Source of the DNA: CAZFPA01 sp964520975
Lineage (GTDB): Bacteria > Bacillota > Negativicutes > Selenomonadales > Selenomonadaceae
Length of the DNA: 46,064 nucleotides
Direction of reading: 5' to 3'
Assembly: GCA_964520975.1 (NCBI GenBank)
Contig: CAZFPA010000013.1
Coordinates: forward strand, 1-46,064
In this document: positions 17,064-25,738 of the stretch, piece by piece
Layout: each line of letters starts with the position of its first letter
Numbering within the stretch: position 1 is the stretch's first letter
The notes under the pieces: model-generated
The model's input: the letters and a program-made list of their open reading frames with translations, nothing else
Told to the model about the DNA's origin: nothing
Databases searched by the model: none
Made by a program: the position numbers and the translations under genes

Positions 17064-18145
17064 CCTTCCGCCTCCTTCAGCGCATGGTAAAAGGTATCCC
17101 GTTCAACGGGCACATAGCCAGCCTCTTCGATGATGGCCCGCAGCTTCGTGCGAGTGATGCCCGTATTGGTCTTGGCCCCGGCCGCATGGATGATTTTTTC
17201 TTCACCGATGGTGCCGTCCAGGTCGTCCGCCCCAAAGCCCAGTGCGAGCTGCGCGACCGGCAGGGTCAGCATGATCCAGAAGGCCTTGATATGGTCGATA
17301 TTGTCCAGAATAAGCCGGGACAGCGCCATCATTTTCATGTCCTCCCAGGAGCCTACCCGCTTCAGGTTCTCCAGGCCCGTATGAGCCGGATGGAACGGGA
17401 AAGAGACAAAGGCCTGAAAGCCCCCCGTCTCATCCTGAATGTCACGCAGCGTGATAAGGTGCTGCAGCCGTTCCTCGATAGTCTCCACATGACCGTACAT
17501 CATGGTGGCATTGGTACGGATGCCCAGCCGATGGGCTGTCTTCATGGTCTCAATCCATTCCGCGGCCGTGGCCTTCTTCGGGCAGATGATCTGCCGCACC
17601 CGGTCTGACAGGATCTCCGCCCCGCCGCCCGGCAGGGAACTGAGACCGGCTTCCTTCAATATGGTGAGGACCGTCTCGATAGACTTGCCTGTCATCCTGG
17701 CAAAATGCACGATTTCCACCGGAGTAAAGGCTTTGATATCCACCTCTGGCAACGCGGCCTTCACCTGCTTCACCACCTGCAGATAGTAGGAAAAATCCTT
17801 GGTGGGATGCAGCGCACTCACGATATGGATTTCCCCCAGATTCCGCACAGTCCGGGCCTCAGCCAGGATGCGTCCGATGTCCTCCGTCTCCAGCACATAG
17901 CCGCGGGAATCTCCCTCCTCGCACTGAAAGGCGCAAAGCGGACAACCGGAGGTGCAGATATTCGTAAGATTGATATGGCGGTTCACGTTATAGTAGACCT
18001 CCTGGCCGCTCTTGCGTTCCTTGGCCTTCTTAGCCCAGGCCGCCAGCGCCAGCAGATCATTCTCTTCATATAGTAGCAGTGCATCTTCGAGTGAAAGGCG
18101 TTTTCCCTGCTCGGCCTTTTCTCTGGCTGCTGTCAGTTTATTCAT
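17060..18145 (-). CDS. mqnE: Aminofutalosine synthase MqnE-like radical SAM protein (paralogue 2)
   Basis: MqnE joins SAM-derived adenosine to a chorismate-derived enolpyruvate to give aminofutalosine. The 361-residue protein has CTSGCPLCAF (CxxxCxxC), EIHIVSALHP, LPGGGAEILSDRVR, NATMMYGHVET, LQDET-like IQDETGGFQAF, LGFGADDLDGT and the closing PVERDTFY, all standard for the family. I start it at the ATG at 18145, with GGGGG 7 bases upstream; the open frame runs 16 codons further. It follows its paralogue by 14 bases and overlaps mqnC by 4. Of the two paralogues this is the more canonical and the better candidate for authentic MqnE. Confidence 0.85.
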   Translation of the reverse strand: MNKLTAAREKAEQGKRLSLEDALLLYEENDLLALAAWAKKAKERKSGQEVYYNVNRHINLTNICTSGCPLCAFQCEEGDSRGYVLETEDIGRILAEARTVRNLGEIHIVSALHPTKDFSYYLQVVKQVKAALPEVDIKAFTPVEIVHFARMTGKSIETVLTILKEAGLSSLPGGGAEILSDRVRQIICPKKATAAEWIETMKTAHRLGIRTNATMMYGHVETIEERLQHLITLRDIQDETGGFQAFVSFPFHPAHTGLENLKRVGSWEDMKMMALSRLILDNIDHIKAFWIMLTLPVAQLALGFGADDLDGTIGEEKIIHAAGAKTNTGITRTKLRAIIEEAGYVPVERDTFYHALKEAEG

Positions 18146-18159
18146 AGCTTTTCCCCCGT

Positions 18160-19254
18160 TCATTTCAAAATCCGCAGGATATTGAAATTGCAATCGCAGG
18201 CAGCCGGTACACGACCCGCTTCACGGATTGTACGGATGATACGTTCCTCCGTAAGAGCTGAGGGGCTCTTCGCGCCCGCTGCATGGATGATATTCTCTTT
18301 ATGTACAGTGCCATCGATATCATTGGCCCCAAAGCCCAGCGCGAGCTGCGCGACCGGCAGAGTCAGCATGACCCAGTACGCCTTGATGTTCTTGAAATTA
18401 TCCAGCATGAGCCGGGAAACCGCCATCGTGCGCAGGTCATCCCACATCGAGGTCTGCTGAATAGAGTCCTCCAGCTCGGTATTCTTCGGCAGGAACGGGA
18501 AACAGATAAAGGTCTGGAATCCGCCAGTTTCATCCTGCAGCGTCCGCAGCTTCAGCAGATGCTCAACACGCTCCCCGATGGTCTCGATATGCCCATAGAG
18601 CATGCTGGCATTGGTTTTGATGCCAAGATGATGAGCGGTCCGGGCTACCTCCAGCCATTCATCCGCAGTGGCCTTTTTCGGACAAAGCTCCCCGCGTACC
18701 CGGTCGGAAAGGATTTCCGCTCCGCCGCCAGCAATAGCCTTCAGGCCCGCCGCCTTGAGCTTTACAAGCACATCGTGGATAGAGAGGCCCGATATCCTGG
18801 AAAAATGGGTAATCTCCACCCCGGTAAAACCCTTTAAATAGAGTGCAGGGAATTCATCATGCAGTGCCTGCAGAATATCCAGGTAATCCGCAAAGGACCA
18901 GTCCGGATGCAGTCCGCTCACTACATGGAGTCCCGCCAGATTTGGATCATGCGTGGCTTCGCGCACGAGCGCAATCGCCTGTTCTTTCGTCATCGCATAG
19001 GCGCCCTGATCCTCCGCGTCGCGGCCAAAAGCACAAAACTTGCAGCGCGAGGTACAGATATTGGTGAGATTCACATGACAGTTCACGTTGTAGTAGACGA
19101 TATCACCGCATTTTTCCCGCCGGACCTTATCCGCCATAGCTCCGAGCCAGGCAATATCCGGACACTGAAACAGCCGCACCCCATCCTCCCGGGACAGTCG
19201 CTCTCCCCGCAGGATTTTTGCTTCTAAATCTTCATATTCCTTTGAACAAATCAA
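18160..19254 (-). CDS. MqnE-like radical SAM protein (paralogue 1, divergent)
   Basis: This first gene of the operon encodes a 364-residue MqnE/MqnC-family radical SAM protein: CTSRCKFCAFGR (CxxxCxxC), LHVVSGLHPDWSF, NASMLYGHIET, LQDETGGFQTF, LALGFGANDIDGT. By eye it is roughly half identical to the next gene. Two places differ from the family: AIAGGGAEIL instead of LPGGGAEIL, and PAACDCNFN at the end, where MqnE and MqnC have P-x-x-R-D-T-x-Y. The start is the TTG at 19254, with AGGAGG 10 bases upstream and alignment to its paralogue; the GTG at 19281 is an alternative. It may be a second aminofutalosine synthase or act on a different substrate. Confidence 0.8.
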   Translation of the reverse strand: MICSKEYEDLEAKILRGERLSREDGVRLFQCPDIAWLGAMADKVRREKCGDIVYYNVNCHVNLTNICTSRCKFCAFGRDAEDQGAYAMTKEQAIALVREATHDPNLAGLHVVSGLHPDWSFADYLDILQALHDEFPALYLKGFTGVEITHFSRISGLSIHDVLVKLKAAGLKAIAGGGAEILSDRVRGELCPKKATADEWLEVARTAHHLGIKTNASMLYGHIETIGERVEHLLKLRTLQDETGGFQTFICFPFLPKNTELEDSIQQTSMWDDLRTMAVSRLMLDNFKNIKAYWVMLTLPVAQLALGFGANDIDGTVHKENIIHAAGAKSPSALTEERIIRTIREAGRVPAACDCNFNILRILK

Positions 19255-19290
19255 AACAAATATACCTCCTGATTGAATCACATGACTATG

Positions 19291-19296
19291 ATTATA
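19291..19296 (-). promoter_or_regulatory. Probable -10 box of the mqn-type operon
   Basis: The minus strand reads TATAAT here, 36 bases before the TTG start of the first operon gene. The -35 is weak. Confidence 0.4.
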
Positions 19297-19331
19297 TCAT
19301 TTAAAGTAGGAAAAGGAAAATATGAAAAAAA

Positions 19332-19356
19332 GAAGCATGCCATTGCGGCATGCTTC
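19332..19356 (-). terminator. Terminator of nifJ
   Basis: GAAGCATGCC and GGCATGCTTC form a 10-bp perfect stem with a 5-base loop. On the minus strand it is followed by seven T in a row, 25 bases after the nifJ stop. Confidence 0.9.
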
Positions 19357-19380
19357 TCATCCGTTTACCTGAAGTCTGTT

Positions 19381-22300
19381 TTATTCGCGGCCGGCGAGCT
19401 TTTTGTAGCCTGCCAGGCGAGCCTGAGCGTCCGCTTCGGTCTTCTTGTAGAGCTCATCCGCCTCATCCGGGAAGCTGCGCTTCAAGGACGCATAGCGAAC
19501 CTCGCCCTGCAGGAATTCCTGGAAATCACCGGACGGATCCTTGGAATCCAGGGAGAACGGATTCTTTTCCGTACCCACCAGTTCCGGATTGTAGCGGTAG
19601 TTCGCCCAATAACCGGTCTCTACTGCACGCTGTGCCTCGAGCTGGCTCTTGCCCATACCAGCACGGATACCGTGGTTGATGCACGGTGCATATGCGATGA
19701 TCAGGGACGGTCCCGGATAAGCCTCAGCCTCAGCAATTGCCTTGAGCGTCTGGTTCTTATCCGCACCCATGGCAATCTGGGCTACATAGACATAGCCATA
19801 GCTCATAGCCATCATGCCGAGATCCTTTTTCTTCGTACGCTTACCTGCAGCAGCAAACTGCGCGATTGCCGCAGCCGGCGTGGATTTCGAGGACTGACCG
19901 CCCGTATTGGAGTAAACTTCCGTATCGAATACGAATACGTTGACATCCTCACCGGAAGCCAGTACATGATCGAGTCCGCCGTAGCCGATATCATAGGCCC
20001 AGCCGTCGCCGCCGAAGATCCACTGCGAACGCTTCACGAAGAAGTCCTTGTTCGCGTAGAGCTTGTTCAGCAGCTCATCGGAGCCCTTTTCAGCCTCGAG
20101 CAGTGCGGTAAGCTTATCCGCGCGCTCACGGGAACCTTCTCCTGCATCCATGTGTTCCTGCCAGTCAGCCAGTGCTGCCCGCAGCTCATCGCTGCCCTTG
20201 CCGGCAACAATTGCCGCTGCCGCATCCGTAGCGACCGCTTCACGAACAGCCTTCGTTCCAAGGAACATACCAAAACCGAACTCGGCATTATCCTCAAAGA
20301 GGGAGTTTGCCCAGGCCGGGCCACGGCCCTCTGCGTTGGTAGTATACGGCATAGCCGGTGCCGAAGCGCCCCAGATCGAGGAGCAGCCCGTAGCATTGGC
20401 AATCATCATGCGATCGCCAAAGAGCTGGGTGATGAGCTTGGCATACGGAGTCTCGCCGCAGCCCGCGCAGGCGCCGGAGAACTCAAAGAGCGGCTTCTCG
20501 AACTGGCTGCCCTTGACGGTCTTCTTGTTCATCGGGTTCGCCTTCGTTGCTACATGATGTACACCATAGTCGAAGTTCGGCTGGTTGGCCCGCTGAGAAG
20601 CAATCGGCTTCATAATGAGAGCCTTGCCCTTCGGAGCCGGGCAAATCTGCGCACAATTGCCGCAGCCGGCACAATCAAGCGCCGAAATCGTCATCGTATA
20701 GTTGAGGCCCTTGGCACCGATAGCCGGTTTGAATTCCATGGTTGCCGGAGCCTTTGCCTTTTCTTCATCCGTAGTGAGAACCGGGCGGATCGCTGCATGC
20801 GGGCAGACATAGGAACACTGGTTGCACTGGATGCAGTTTTCACTCTGCCATTCCGGAACCTTGATGGCGATGCCGCGCTTCTCGTAAGCCGCTGTACCAG
20901 CCGGGAAGGTACCATCTTCCATGCCCTTGAAGGCGCTGACCGGGAGACGGTCGCCTTCCTGGCGGTTCATGACATTCTGGATCTTGCTGATGAATTCCGG
21001 TACAGCCTCTTCTTCAGCTGCCGTATCCGCAGCGTTCTTCCAGTCTGCCGGAACTGCTACCTTATGAACGGCTTCAATGCCCTTGTCGATGGCACCGTTG
21101 TTCATGTCGACGATGTTCTGACCCTTTTTCCCATAGGAGGTCACAACCGCATCCTTCAGATAGCCAACAGCCGTGTCGATTGGAATGATATTCGCCAGTT
21201 TGAAGAAAGCCGACTGCATAACCATATTGAAGCGGCCGCCAAGACCGAGGTCCTGTGCAATCTGTACAGCGTTGACCGTATAGAAATTGATTTCGTTCTC
21301 TGCCAGGTAACGCTTCATGGAAGCCGGCAGCTTCGTATTGAGATCTTCCTCCGACCAGGTCGTGTTCAAAAGGAAAGTACCGCCCTTTTTGAGACCAGCC
21401 AGCAGATCGTATTTATCTACATAGGACTCCTGCGAGCAGGAGATGAAATCCGCCTGATTGATGAGGTACGGAGAATTGATCGGGGATTTACCAAAACGCA
21501 GATGCGACATGGTGATACCGCCCGATTTCTTGGAATCATAGGCAAAATACGCCTGTGCATACATGTCCGTCTTGTCGCCGATGATCTTGATGGCGCTCTT
21601 GTTGGCGCCGACTGTACCATCCGAACCCAGGCCCCAGAACTTGCAGGCCGTAGTGCCTTCCGGCGTCATGTCAACTTCACTGTGGCGCGGTGCGAGGGAA
21701 GTTCCCGTCACATCATCCTCAATGCCAAGGGTGAAGCCATTCTTTGGAGCAGCTGCCTTGAGCTCTTCAAATACCGCAAAGAGCTGATCCGGCGTTACAT
21801 CCTTGCCGCCCAGGCCATAACGACCACCGACAATGACCGGATGCTGCTCGGAGCTATAGTAAGCTGCGCGCACATCGAGGTAGAGCGGCTCGCCAAGGGA
21901 ACCCGGCTCCTTCGTACGATCGAGGACAGCTACCTTCTTGATGGTCTTCGGCAGATACTTGAAGAAATGCTCGATGGAGAACGGACGATAAAGATGGACA
22001 CTGAGCACGCCGACCTTTTCGCCCTGGGCGTTCAGATAATCCGCAGCTTCCTTGGCTGTCTCACAGACCGAACCCATCGCAACAATGAGGCGTTCCGCAT
22101 CCGGCGCGCCATGATAGTCAAAGAGATGATATTCGCGGCCCGTGATCTTCTTGATCTCCGCCATGGCATCCTCGACAAGTGCCGGGATAGCGTCATAATA
22201 GGAATTGACGGCTTCGCGTTCCTGGAAATAGATATCCGGGTTCTGCGCCGTACCGCGGATAACCGGATGATCCGGATTCAGCGCGTTATGACGGAAAGCC

Positions 22301-22902
22301 TCGACAGCATCCCAGTCCAGGATCTTGCCGAGATCTGCATAATCAATGGTCTCGATTTTCTGGATTTCATGCGAGGTACGGAATCCATCAAAGAAGTTAA
22401 TGAACGGAACCTTCCCCTTGATCGCGACAAGATGTGCTACCGCACCAAGGTCCATGACCTGCTGCACACTGGTCTCAGCCAGCATCGCACAGCCCGTCTG
22501 ACGGGCAGCCATGACATCCTGATGATCGCCAAAGATGTTCAGGGAAGAAGCTGCCAGCGCACGCGCGCTTACATGGAATACTGCCGGCAGGAGTTCACCC
22601 GCCACCTTGTACATATTCGGAACCATGAGCAGCATGCCCTGAGAAGCCGTATATGTCGTTGTCAGCGCGCCAGCCTGCAGGGAACCATGCACTGCACCGG
22701 CAGCGCCGCCCTCTGACTGCAGCTCGATGACACGAACCTTCTGTCCAAAAAGATTTTTCTTGCCCTTGGCAGCCATCTCATCGACATGCTCAGCCATCGG
22801 CGAAGACGGGGTAATCGGATAGATCGCTGCTACATCAGTAAACGCATAGGAAATGTAGGCCGCAGCAGTATTGCCATCCATTGTTTTCATTGTTTTTGTC
22901 AT
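19381..22902 (-). CDS. nifJ: Pyruvate:ferredoxin (flavodoxin) oxidoreductase, single chain
   Basis: This enzyme oxidises pyruvate with CoA to acetyl-CoA and CO2, reducing ferredoxin; it is the central pyruvate-using step of anaerobes. The 1173-residue protein has the fused arrangement: N-terminal pyrimidine-binding domain (MDGNTAAAYISYAFTDVAAI, YPITPSSPMAEHVDE), gamma domain (about 420-620), a two-cluster ferredoxin domain (CIQCNQCSYVCP and CAGCGNCAQICP, about 690-760), CAGCGETPYAKL, and the thiamine-diphosphate site GDGWAYDIGYGGLDH with NTGGQSSKST. The ATG at 22902 is used; the third methionine (MKTMDGN) also fits family starts. It is monocistronic, with its own promoter and terminator. Confidence 0.97.
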   Translation of the reverse strand: MTKTMKTMDGNTAAAYISYAFTDVAAIYPITPSSPMAEHVDEMAAKGKKNLFGQKVRVIELQSEGGAAGAVHGSLQAGALTTTYTASQGMLLMVPNMYKVAGELLPAVFHVSARALAASSLNIFGDHQDVMAARQTGCAMLAETSVQQVMDLGAVAHLVAIKGKVPFINFFDGFRTSHEIQKIETIDYADLGKILDWDAVEAFRHNALNPDHPVIRGTAQNPDIYFQEREAVNSYYDAIPALVEDAMAEIKKITGREYHLFDYHGAPDAERLIVAMGSVCETAKEAADYLNAQGEKVGVLSVHLYRPFSIEHFFKYLPKTIKKVAVLDRTKEPGSLGEPLYLDVRAAYYSSEQHPVIVGGRYGLGGKDVTPDQLFAVFEELKAAAPKNGFTLGIEDDVTGTSLAPRHSEVDMTPEGTTACKFWGLGSDGTVGANKSAIKIIGDKTDMYAQAYFAYDSKKSGGITMSHLRFGKSPINSPYLINQADFISCSQESYVDKYDLLAGLKKGGTFLLNTTWSEEDLNTKLPASMKRYLAENEINFYTVNAVQIAQDLGLGGRFNMVMQSAFFKLANIIPIDTAVGYLKDAVVTSYGKKGQNIVDMNNGAIDKGIEAVHKVAVPADWKNAADTAAEEEAVPEFISKIQNVMNRQEGDRLPVSAFKGMEDGTFPAGTAAYEKRGIAIKVPEWQSENCIQCNQCSYVCPHAAIRPVLTTDEEKAKAPATMEFKPAIGAKGLNYTMTISALDCAGCGNCAQICPAPKGKALIMKPIASQRANQPNFDYGVHHVATKANPMNKKTVKGSQFEKPLFEFSGACAGCGETPYAKLITQLFGDRMMIANATGCSSIWGASAPAMPYTTNAEGRGPAWANSLFEDNAEFGFGMFLGTKAVREAVATDAAAAIVAGKGSDELRAALADWQEHMDAGEGSRERADKLTALLEAEKGSDELLNKLYANKDFFVKRSQWIFGGDGWAYDIGYGGLDHVLASGEDVNVFVFDTEVYSNTGGQSSKSTPAAAIAQFAAAGKRTKKKDLGMMAMSYGYVYVAQIAMGADKNQTLKAIAEAEAYPGPSLIIAYAPCINHGIRAGMGKSQLEAQRAVETGYWANYRYNPELVGTEKNPFSLDSKDPSGDFQEFLQGEVRYASLKRSFPDEADELYKKTEADAQARLAGYKKLAGRE

Positions 22903-22981
22903 TGTTCTGTCTAGCTCCCCTCTTTATTTAGCCCCAGCAGATACCTGAGGCTCCAGTACAGGGAAAACCTACCATTCCTGC

Positions 22982-22993
22982 ATGTAATTACAT
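22982..22993. repeat. Palindrome in the nifJ leader
   Basis: ATGTAATTACAT is a 12-base perfect palindrome between the nifJ promoter and start. Next to it (23001-23017) is an imperfect direct repeat, GTATAAAAC/GTATAAACA. Either could bind a regulator; no known site is recognised. Confidence 0.4.
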
Positions 22994-23065
22994 ATTTATT
23001 AGTATAAAACGTATAAACATGTAGAAAGCATCGGTTCAGCCCCGTTCTTATCTGCAATTATAGCT

Positions 23066-23094
23066 ATTATACACCGTCAAAAAACGATTGTAAA
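23066..23094 (-). promoter_or_regulatory. nifJ promoter
   Basis: On the minus strand TTTACA (23089-23094) and TATAAT (23066-23071) are 17 bases apart. This leaves a leader of roughly 155 bases before nifJ. The rest of the 317-base gap (22903-23219) holds the palindrome, the permease terminator and a second hairpin; no ORF is credible in it. Confidence 0.65.
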
Positions 23095-23134
23095 TAAAAA
23101 AGGAACGGGCCCCCCGGAAAAGGGATTGGCCCGT
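23094..23134 (-). terminator. Terminator of the APC permease gene
   Basis: ACGGGCC (23105-23111) and GGCCCGT (23128-23134) pair around a loop that can extend with CCC/GGG. On the minus strand it is followed by TCCTTTTTT. A second hairpin, TGCCGCCA-TGG-TGGCGGCA (23137-23155), precedes it and may add strength. Confidence 0.7.
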
Positions 23135-23219
23135 CCTGCCGCCATGGTGGCGGCATAGCATCCATTAATTCTTTCATAAATTGTATACAAGGAATTTTTA
23201 TACAATTCATATAATATTA

Positions 23220-24614
23220 TTATCTTTCTGCTTCACTTAATTTATTTTCCCGACTATGGGAATACCCATAGAAAAAGTAAATGAGAATGCCCAGGAAGCT
23301 CCAAACGAAGAAACGCTCCCAAGTCATAGCAGAAAGATTATACATAATATACCCGCAGCTTATAACAGCCAGTGTCCCAATGAGATAGATAGCCGGGCAG
23401 CGGAAGGGCCGACGAACATCCGGGAACTGATGGCGCATCACCATAACACCAACCGATGATATGATAAACGCAAACAATGTACCGATACTGCACATTTCAG
23501 CAACGATATTGATGGGTGTAAAACCACTGATCAGGGCTACCGTACAGCCCACGATAATCGTAATGCGATGCGGCGTAGCGAACCGCGGATGGATCTTACA
23601 GACCGATGCCGGAATGAGACCATCCCGGGACATCGAGAAAAAGGCGCGTGTCTGCGCATACATCATAACGAGCAGCACGGTCGTCAGTCCCGCAATCGCT
23701 CCCGTTCCCACGAGCGCCGAACCGAAATGGTAGCCGAGCACCCGGAGTACATAGGCCACCGGCTCCGCATTGTTGAGCTCCGTATACGGAACATTGCCCG
23801 TCATCACACCCGTGACAGATACATAGAGCAAGGTGCAGATAATAAGCGATCCGATGATGCCGATCGGCATGTCCCTAGACGGATTGCGTGTCTCCTCCGC
23901 CGCGGTCGAGATTGCATCAAACCCCAGATAAGCAAAGAAGATAAAGGCCGCGCCAGCGGATACGCCCGCATAGCCAAAGGGCATGAACGGCTCCCAGTTC
24001 ATCGTATCTACGGACGGCCCGGCCAGCAGCAGAAAAACAAAAATAGCGATGAGCTTAACGCCTACGAGAATTTTATTGACCGTTGTGCTCTCATGAACGC
24101 CCCGAATGAGCAGAAAGGTCAGGAAAAGTGTGATGAGCATGGCCGGTAAATTGGCAATGCCACCGTCTGCCGGAACCGCGGTCCATGTCTTTGAAAGCTC
24201 AATACCACCGGATTTCAGCAGCCCGACAACATAAGCGGACCAGCCGCCGGCCACCGCCGATGCCCCTACCGTATATTCCAGCACAATGTTCCAACCGACG
24301 AGCCAAGCGAGGAATTCACCTACCGACGTGTACGCATAGGCATAGGAGCTTCCCGCAACCGGCACCATCGCCGCCAGCTCCGAATAGGCCATACTCACGA
24401 ACCCGCAGGTGATACTTGCAATGACAAAGGACAGCATGAGTGCCGGTCCCGCATATTCCGCAGCTGCCACGCCTGTGAGGACAAATATCCCTGTCCCAAC
24501 GATAACTCCGACGCCCAGCAGAATGACATCCAGCGAGCCAAGCGAACGCTTCAGATGCGATCGTTTCGCATCTACCTGATATTCAGCGATGCTTTTTCGA
24601 CGAAAAATATTCAA
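23220..24614 (-). CDS. APC-family amino acid permease (cationic amino acid transporter type)
   Basis: This 464-residue inner-membrane protein has about twelve hydrophobic segments. It shows the APC signature in its first helix (LGVGVIVGTGIFVLTGVAA), the SFVIASITCGFVSMAYSELA segment and ETRNPSRDMPIGI, closest to the YfnA/CAT type. It probably imports or exchanges amino acids; the substrate cannot be read from the sequence. AGGAGG lies upstream of the ATG. It is transcribed alone, with two TATAAT-like boxes upstream (about 24680-24700), and has no metabolic neighbour that would indicate a substrate. Confidence 0.88.
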   Translation of the reverse strand: MNIFRRKSIAEYQVDAKRSHLKRSLGSLDVILLGVGVIVGTGIFVLTGVAAAEYAGPALMLSFVIASITCGFVSMAYSELAAMVPVAGSSYAYAYTSVGEFLAWLVGWNIVLEYTVGASAVAGGWSAYVVGLLKSGGIELSKTWTAVPADGGIANLPAMLITLFLTFLLIRGVHESTTVNKILVGVKLIAIFVFLLLAGPSVDTMNWEPFMPFGYAGVSAGAAFIFFAYLGFDAISTAAEETRNPSRDMPIGIIGSLIICTLLYVSVTGVMTGNVPYTELNNAEPVAYVLRVLGYHFGSALVGTGAIAGLTTVLLVMMYAQTRAFFSMSRDGLIPASVCKIHPRFATPHRITIIVGCTVALISGFTPINIVAEMCSIGTLFAFIISSVGVMVMRHQFPDVRRPFRCPAIYLIGTLAVISCGYIMYNLSAMTWERFFVWSFLGILIYFFYGYSHSRENKLSEAER

Positions 24615-24753
24615 CCATAAAACCTCCTACAAATGATACTGTATCCGTGTTTCTCTCCGTCAACTACTAACGATTATAGATTATAGCATAAAAAGAAATC
24701 TTTTCCTATATTTTATGTAAATTTGTATAGTAAAAACGCCCGCTCACCTGCAT

Positions 24754-24799
24754 AAAAAAAGCTCCGTGGCTTCACCATGAGGGAAACCACAGAGCTTTC
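24754..24799 (-). terminator. Terminator of the flagellin-like gene
   Basis: AAAGCTC-c-GTGG and CCAC-a-GAGCTTT pair around a 17-base loop. On the minus strand the stem ends in seven T, about 20 bases after the flagellin stop. Confidence 0.85.
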
Positions 24800-24816
24800 A
24801 TATATTCCAGAATTCC

Positions 24817-25608
24817 TTAACGCAGCAGTGCCAGCACCGCTGCATTGTTGTGCATATTCATCTTCGTCGCATACAGCGCCAGCTGGTTCTGGGTATCCGC
24901 TGATTTCAGCTTCGTTACCTCAGCTGCTATATCCGTATCTCCGCTCGTCGATGCCGCGGCGGTCAGATTTTCCTGCTGCGTCGTGTAGTTAGCGGAAGCA
25001 TAGCTGAGATTCTGCTGGGCCGCCCCCAGACTCGTCGCCTGGTCCAGTGCTTTATTGTAGGCATCCGTGACCGTCTGCAGTGAACCGGATATATTGGAAA
25101 GATCAATTTTGGAATTTCCATTCTGATCCGTGAGCCCCAGCCCCTGCGTCGTCATATTGCCAAGATCGACCTTCGTATAGCCATTGTCACCTGCAACCGT
25201 GAGACTCTGCGAGCCATCCAGCAGATTTTTGCCATTGAACTGGATAGACGCGTTCTCATTGATCTGCGACAGGGTCTGATTCACCGTCTTGCTCAGATCC
25301 TGCAGGTCTGAGGCATTGTTGGTTCCATTGGCCGCCTGCTGCAAGGTCTGCTGGAGCGAACCAAGTGCCTCCACGGTAGAGCTCACGCCACCGGAAGCCG
25401 TAGCCAGCATAGCATTCGCCGTCTGCGTATTGCTGTTGGACTGATCGAGAGTCCCAATATTGGAATACATATTCACCAGGATGGAGTACGCAGCCGCACC
25501 GTAGGATGCAGATGGGTACTGTGACCCCGTAGCGATCTTCTGTATACTCGTGTTCATCGCGCTCTGCGTACGATTTAGCGTACTGAGCGTATTGACTGCA
25601 AAGCTCAT
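24817..25608 (-). CDS. Short divergent flagellin
   Basis: The 263-residue product has flagellin ends: a coiled N-terminus (MSFAVNTLSTLNRTQSAM) and a C-terminus with DTDIAAEVTKLKSADTQNQL and the final ALLR, matching the D0/D1 helices that polymerise and are exported unprocessed. The usual N-terminal LSSGxRINxAxDDA motif is replaced by IATGSQYPSASYGAAAYS. The variable middle is short (about 130-190: NGNSKIDLSNISG). GGGAGG lies 7 bases before the ATG at 25608. No other flagellar gene is in the window. It may be a minor filament subunit, a secreted flagellin-like protein or the main flagellin of a divergent lineage. Confidence 0.85.
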   Translation of the reverse strand: MSFAVNTLSTLNRTQSAMNTSIQKIATGSQYPSASYGAAAYSILVNMYSNIGTLDQSNSNTQTANAMLATASGGVSSTVEALGSLQQTLQQAANGTNNASDLQDLSKTVNQTLSQINENASIQFNGKNLLDGSQSLTVAGDNGYTKVDLGNMTTQGLGLTDQNGNSKIDLSNISGSLQTVTDAYNKALDQATSLGAAQQNLSYASANYTTQQENLTAAASTSGDTDIAAEVTKLKSADTQNQLALYATKMNMHNNAAVLALLR

Positions 25609-25668
25609 AACAGCACCTCCCTGTATAAAAGACCTCATTCAACATAGTACAGTAGTTATTCATACTTT

Positions 25669-25698
25669 ATTATACTGCCCCGGCAATAGAGTTGGCAA
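25669..25698 (-). promoter_or_regulatory. Promoter of the flagellin-like gene (housekeeping type)
   Basis: On the minus strand TTGCCA (25693-25698) and TATAAT (25669-25674) are 18 bases apart, about 60 bases before the start. No sigma-28 flagellar promoter (TAAA...GCCGATAA type) is seen. Confidence 0.6.
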
Positions 25699-25738
25699 GT
25701 AAAATCCTGTGTTTTGAACAAAAAATCTGTACAAACGC

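Noticed and set aside
19273..22716. A 1147-codon plus-strand open frame opposite nifJ
   Set aside because: It is an antisense by-product of strong codon bias in nifJ. The composition (rich in R, L, I, H) is unlike a real protein, no family is recognised, and it would end inside nifJ's own start region.
23137..23155. Hairpin TGCCGCCA-TGG-TGGCGGCA as an attachment site
   Set aside because: It is a single copy next to the permease terminator, with no integrase or duplicated partner in the window.
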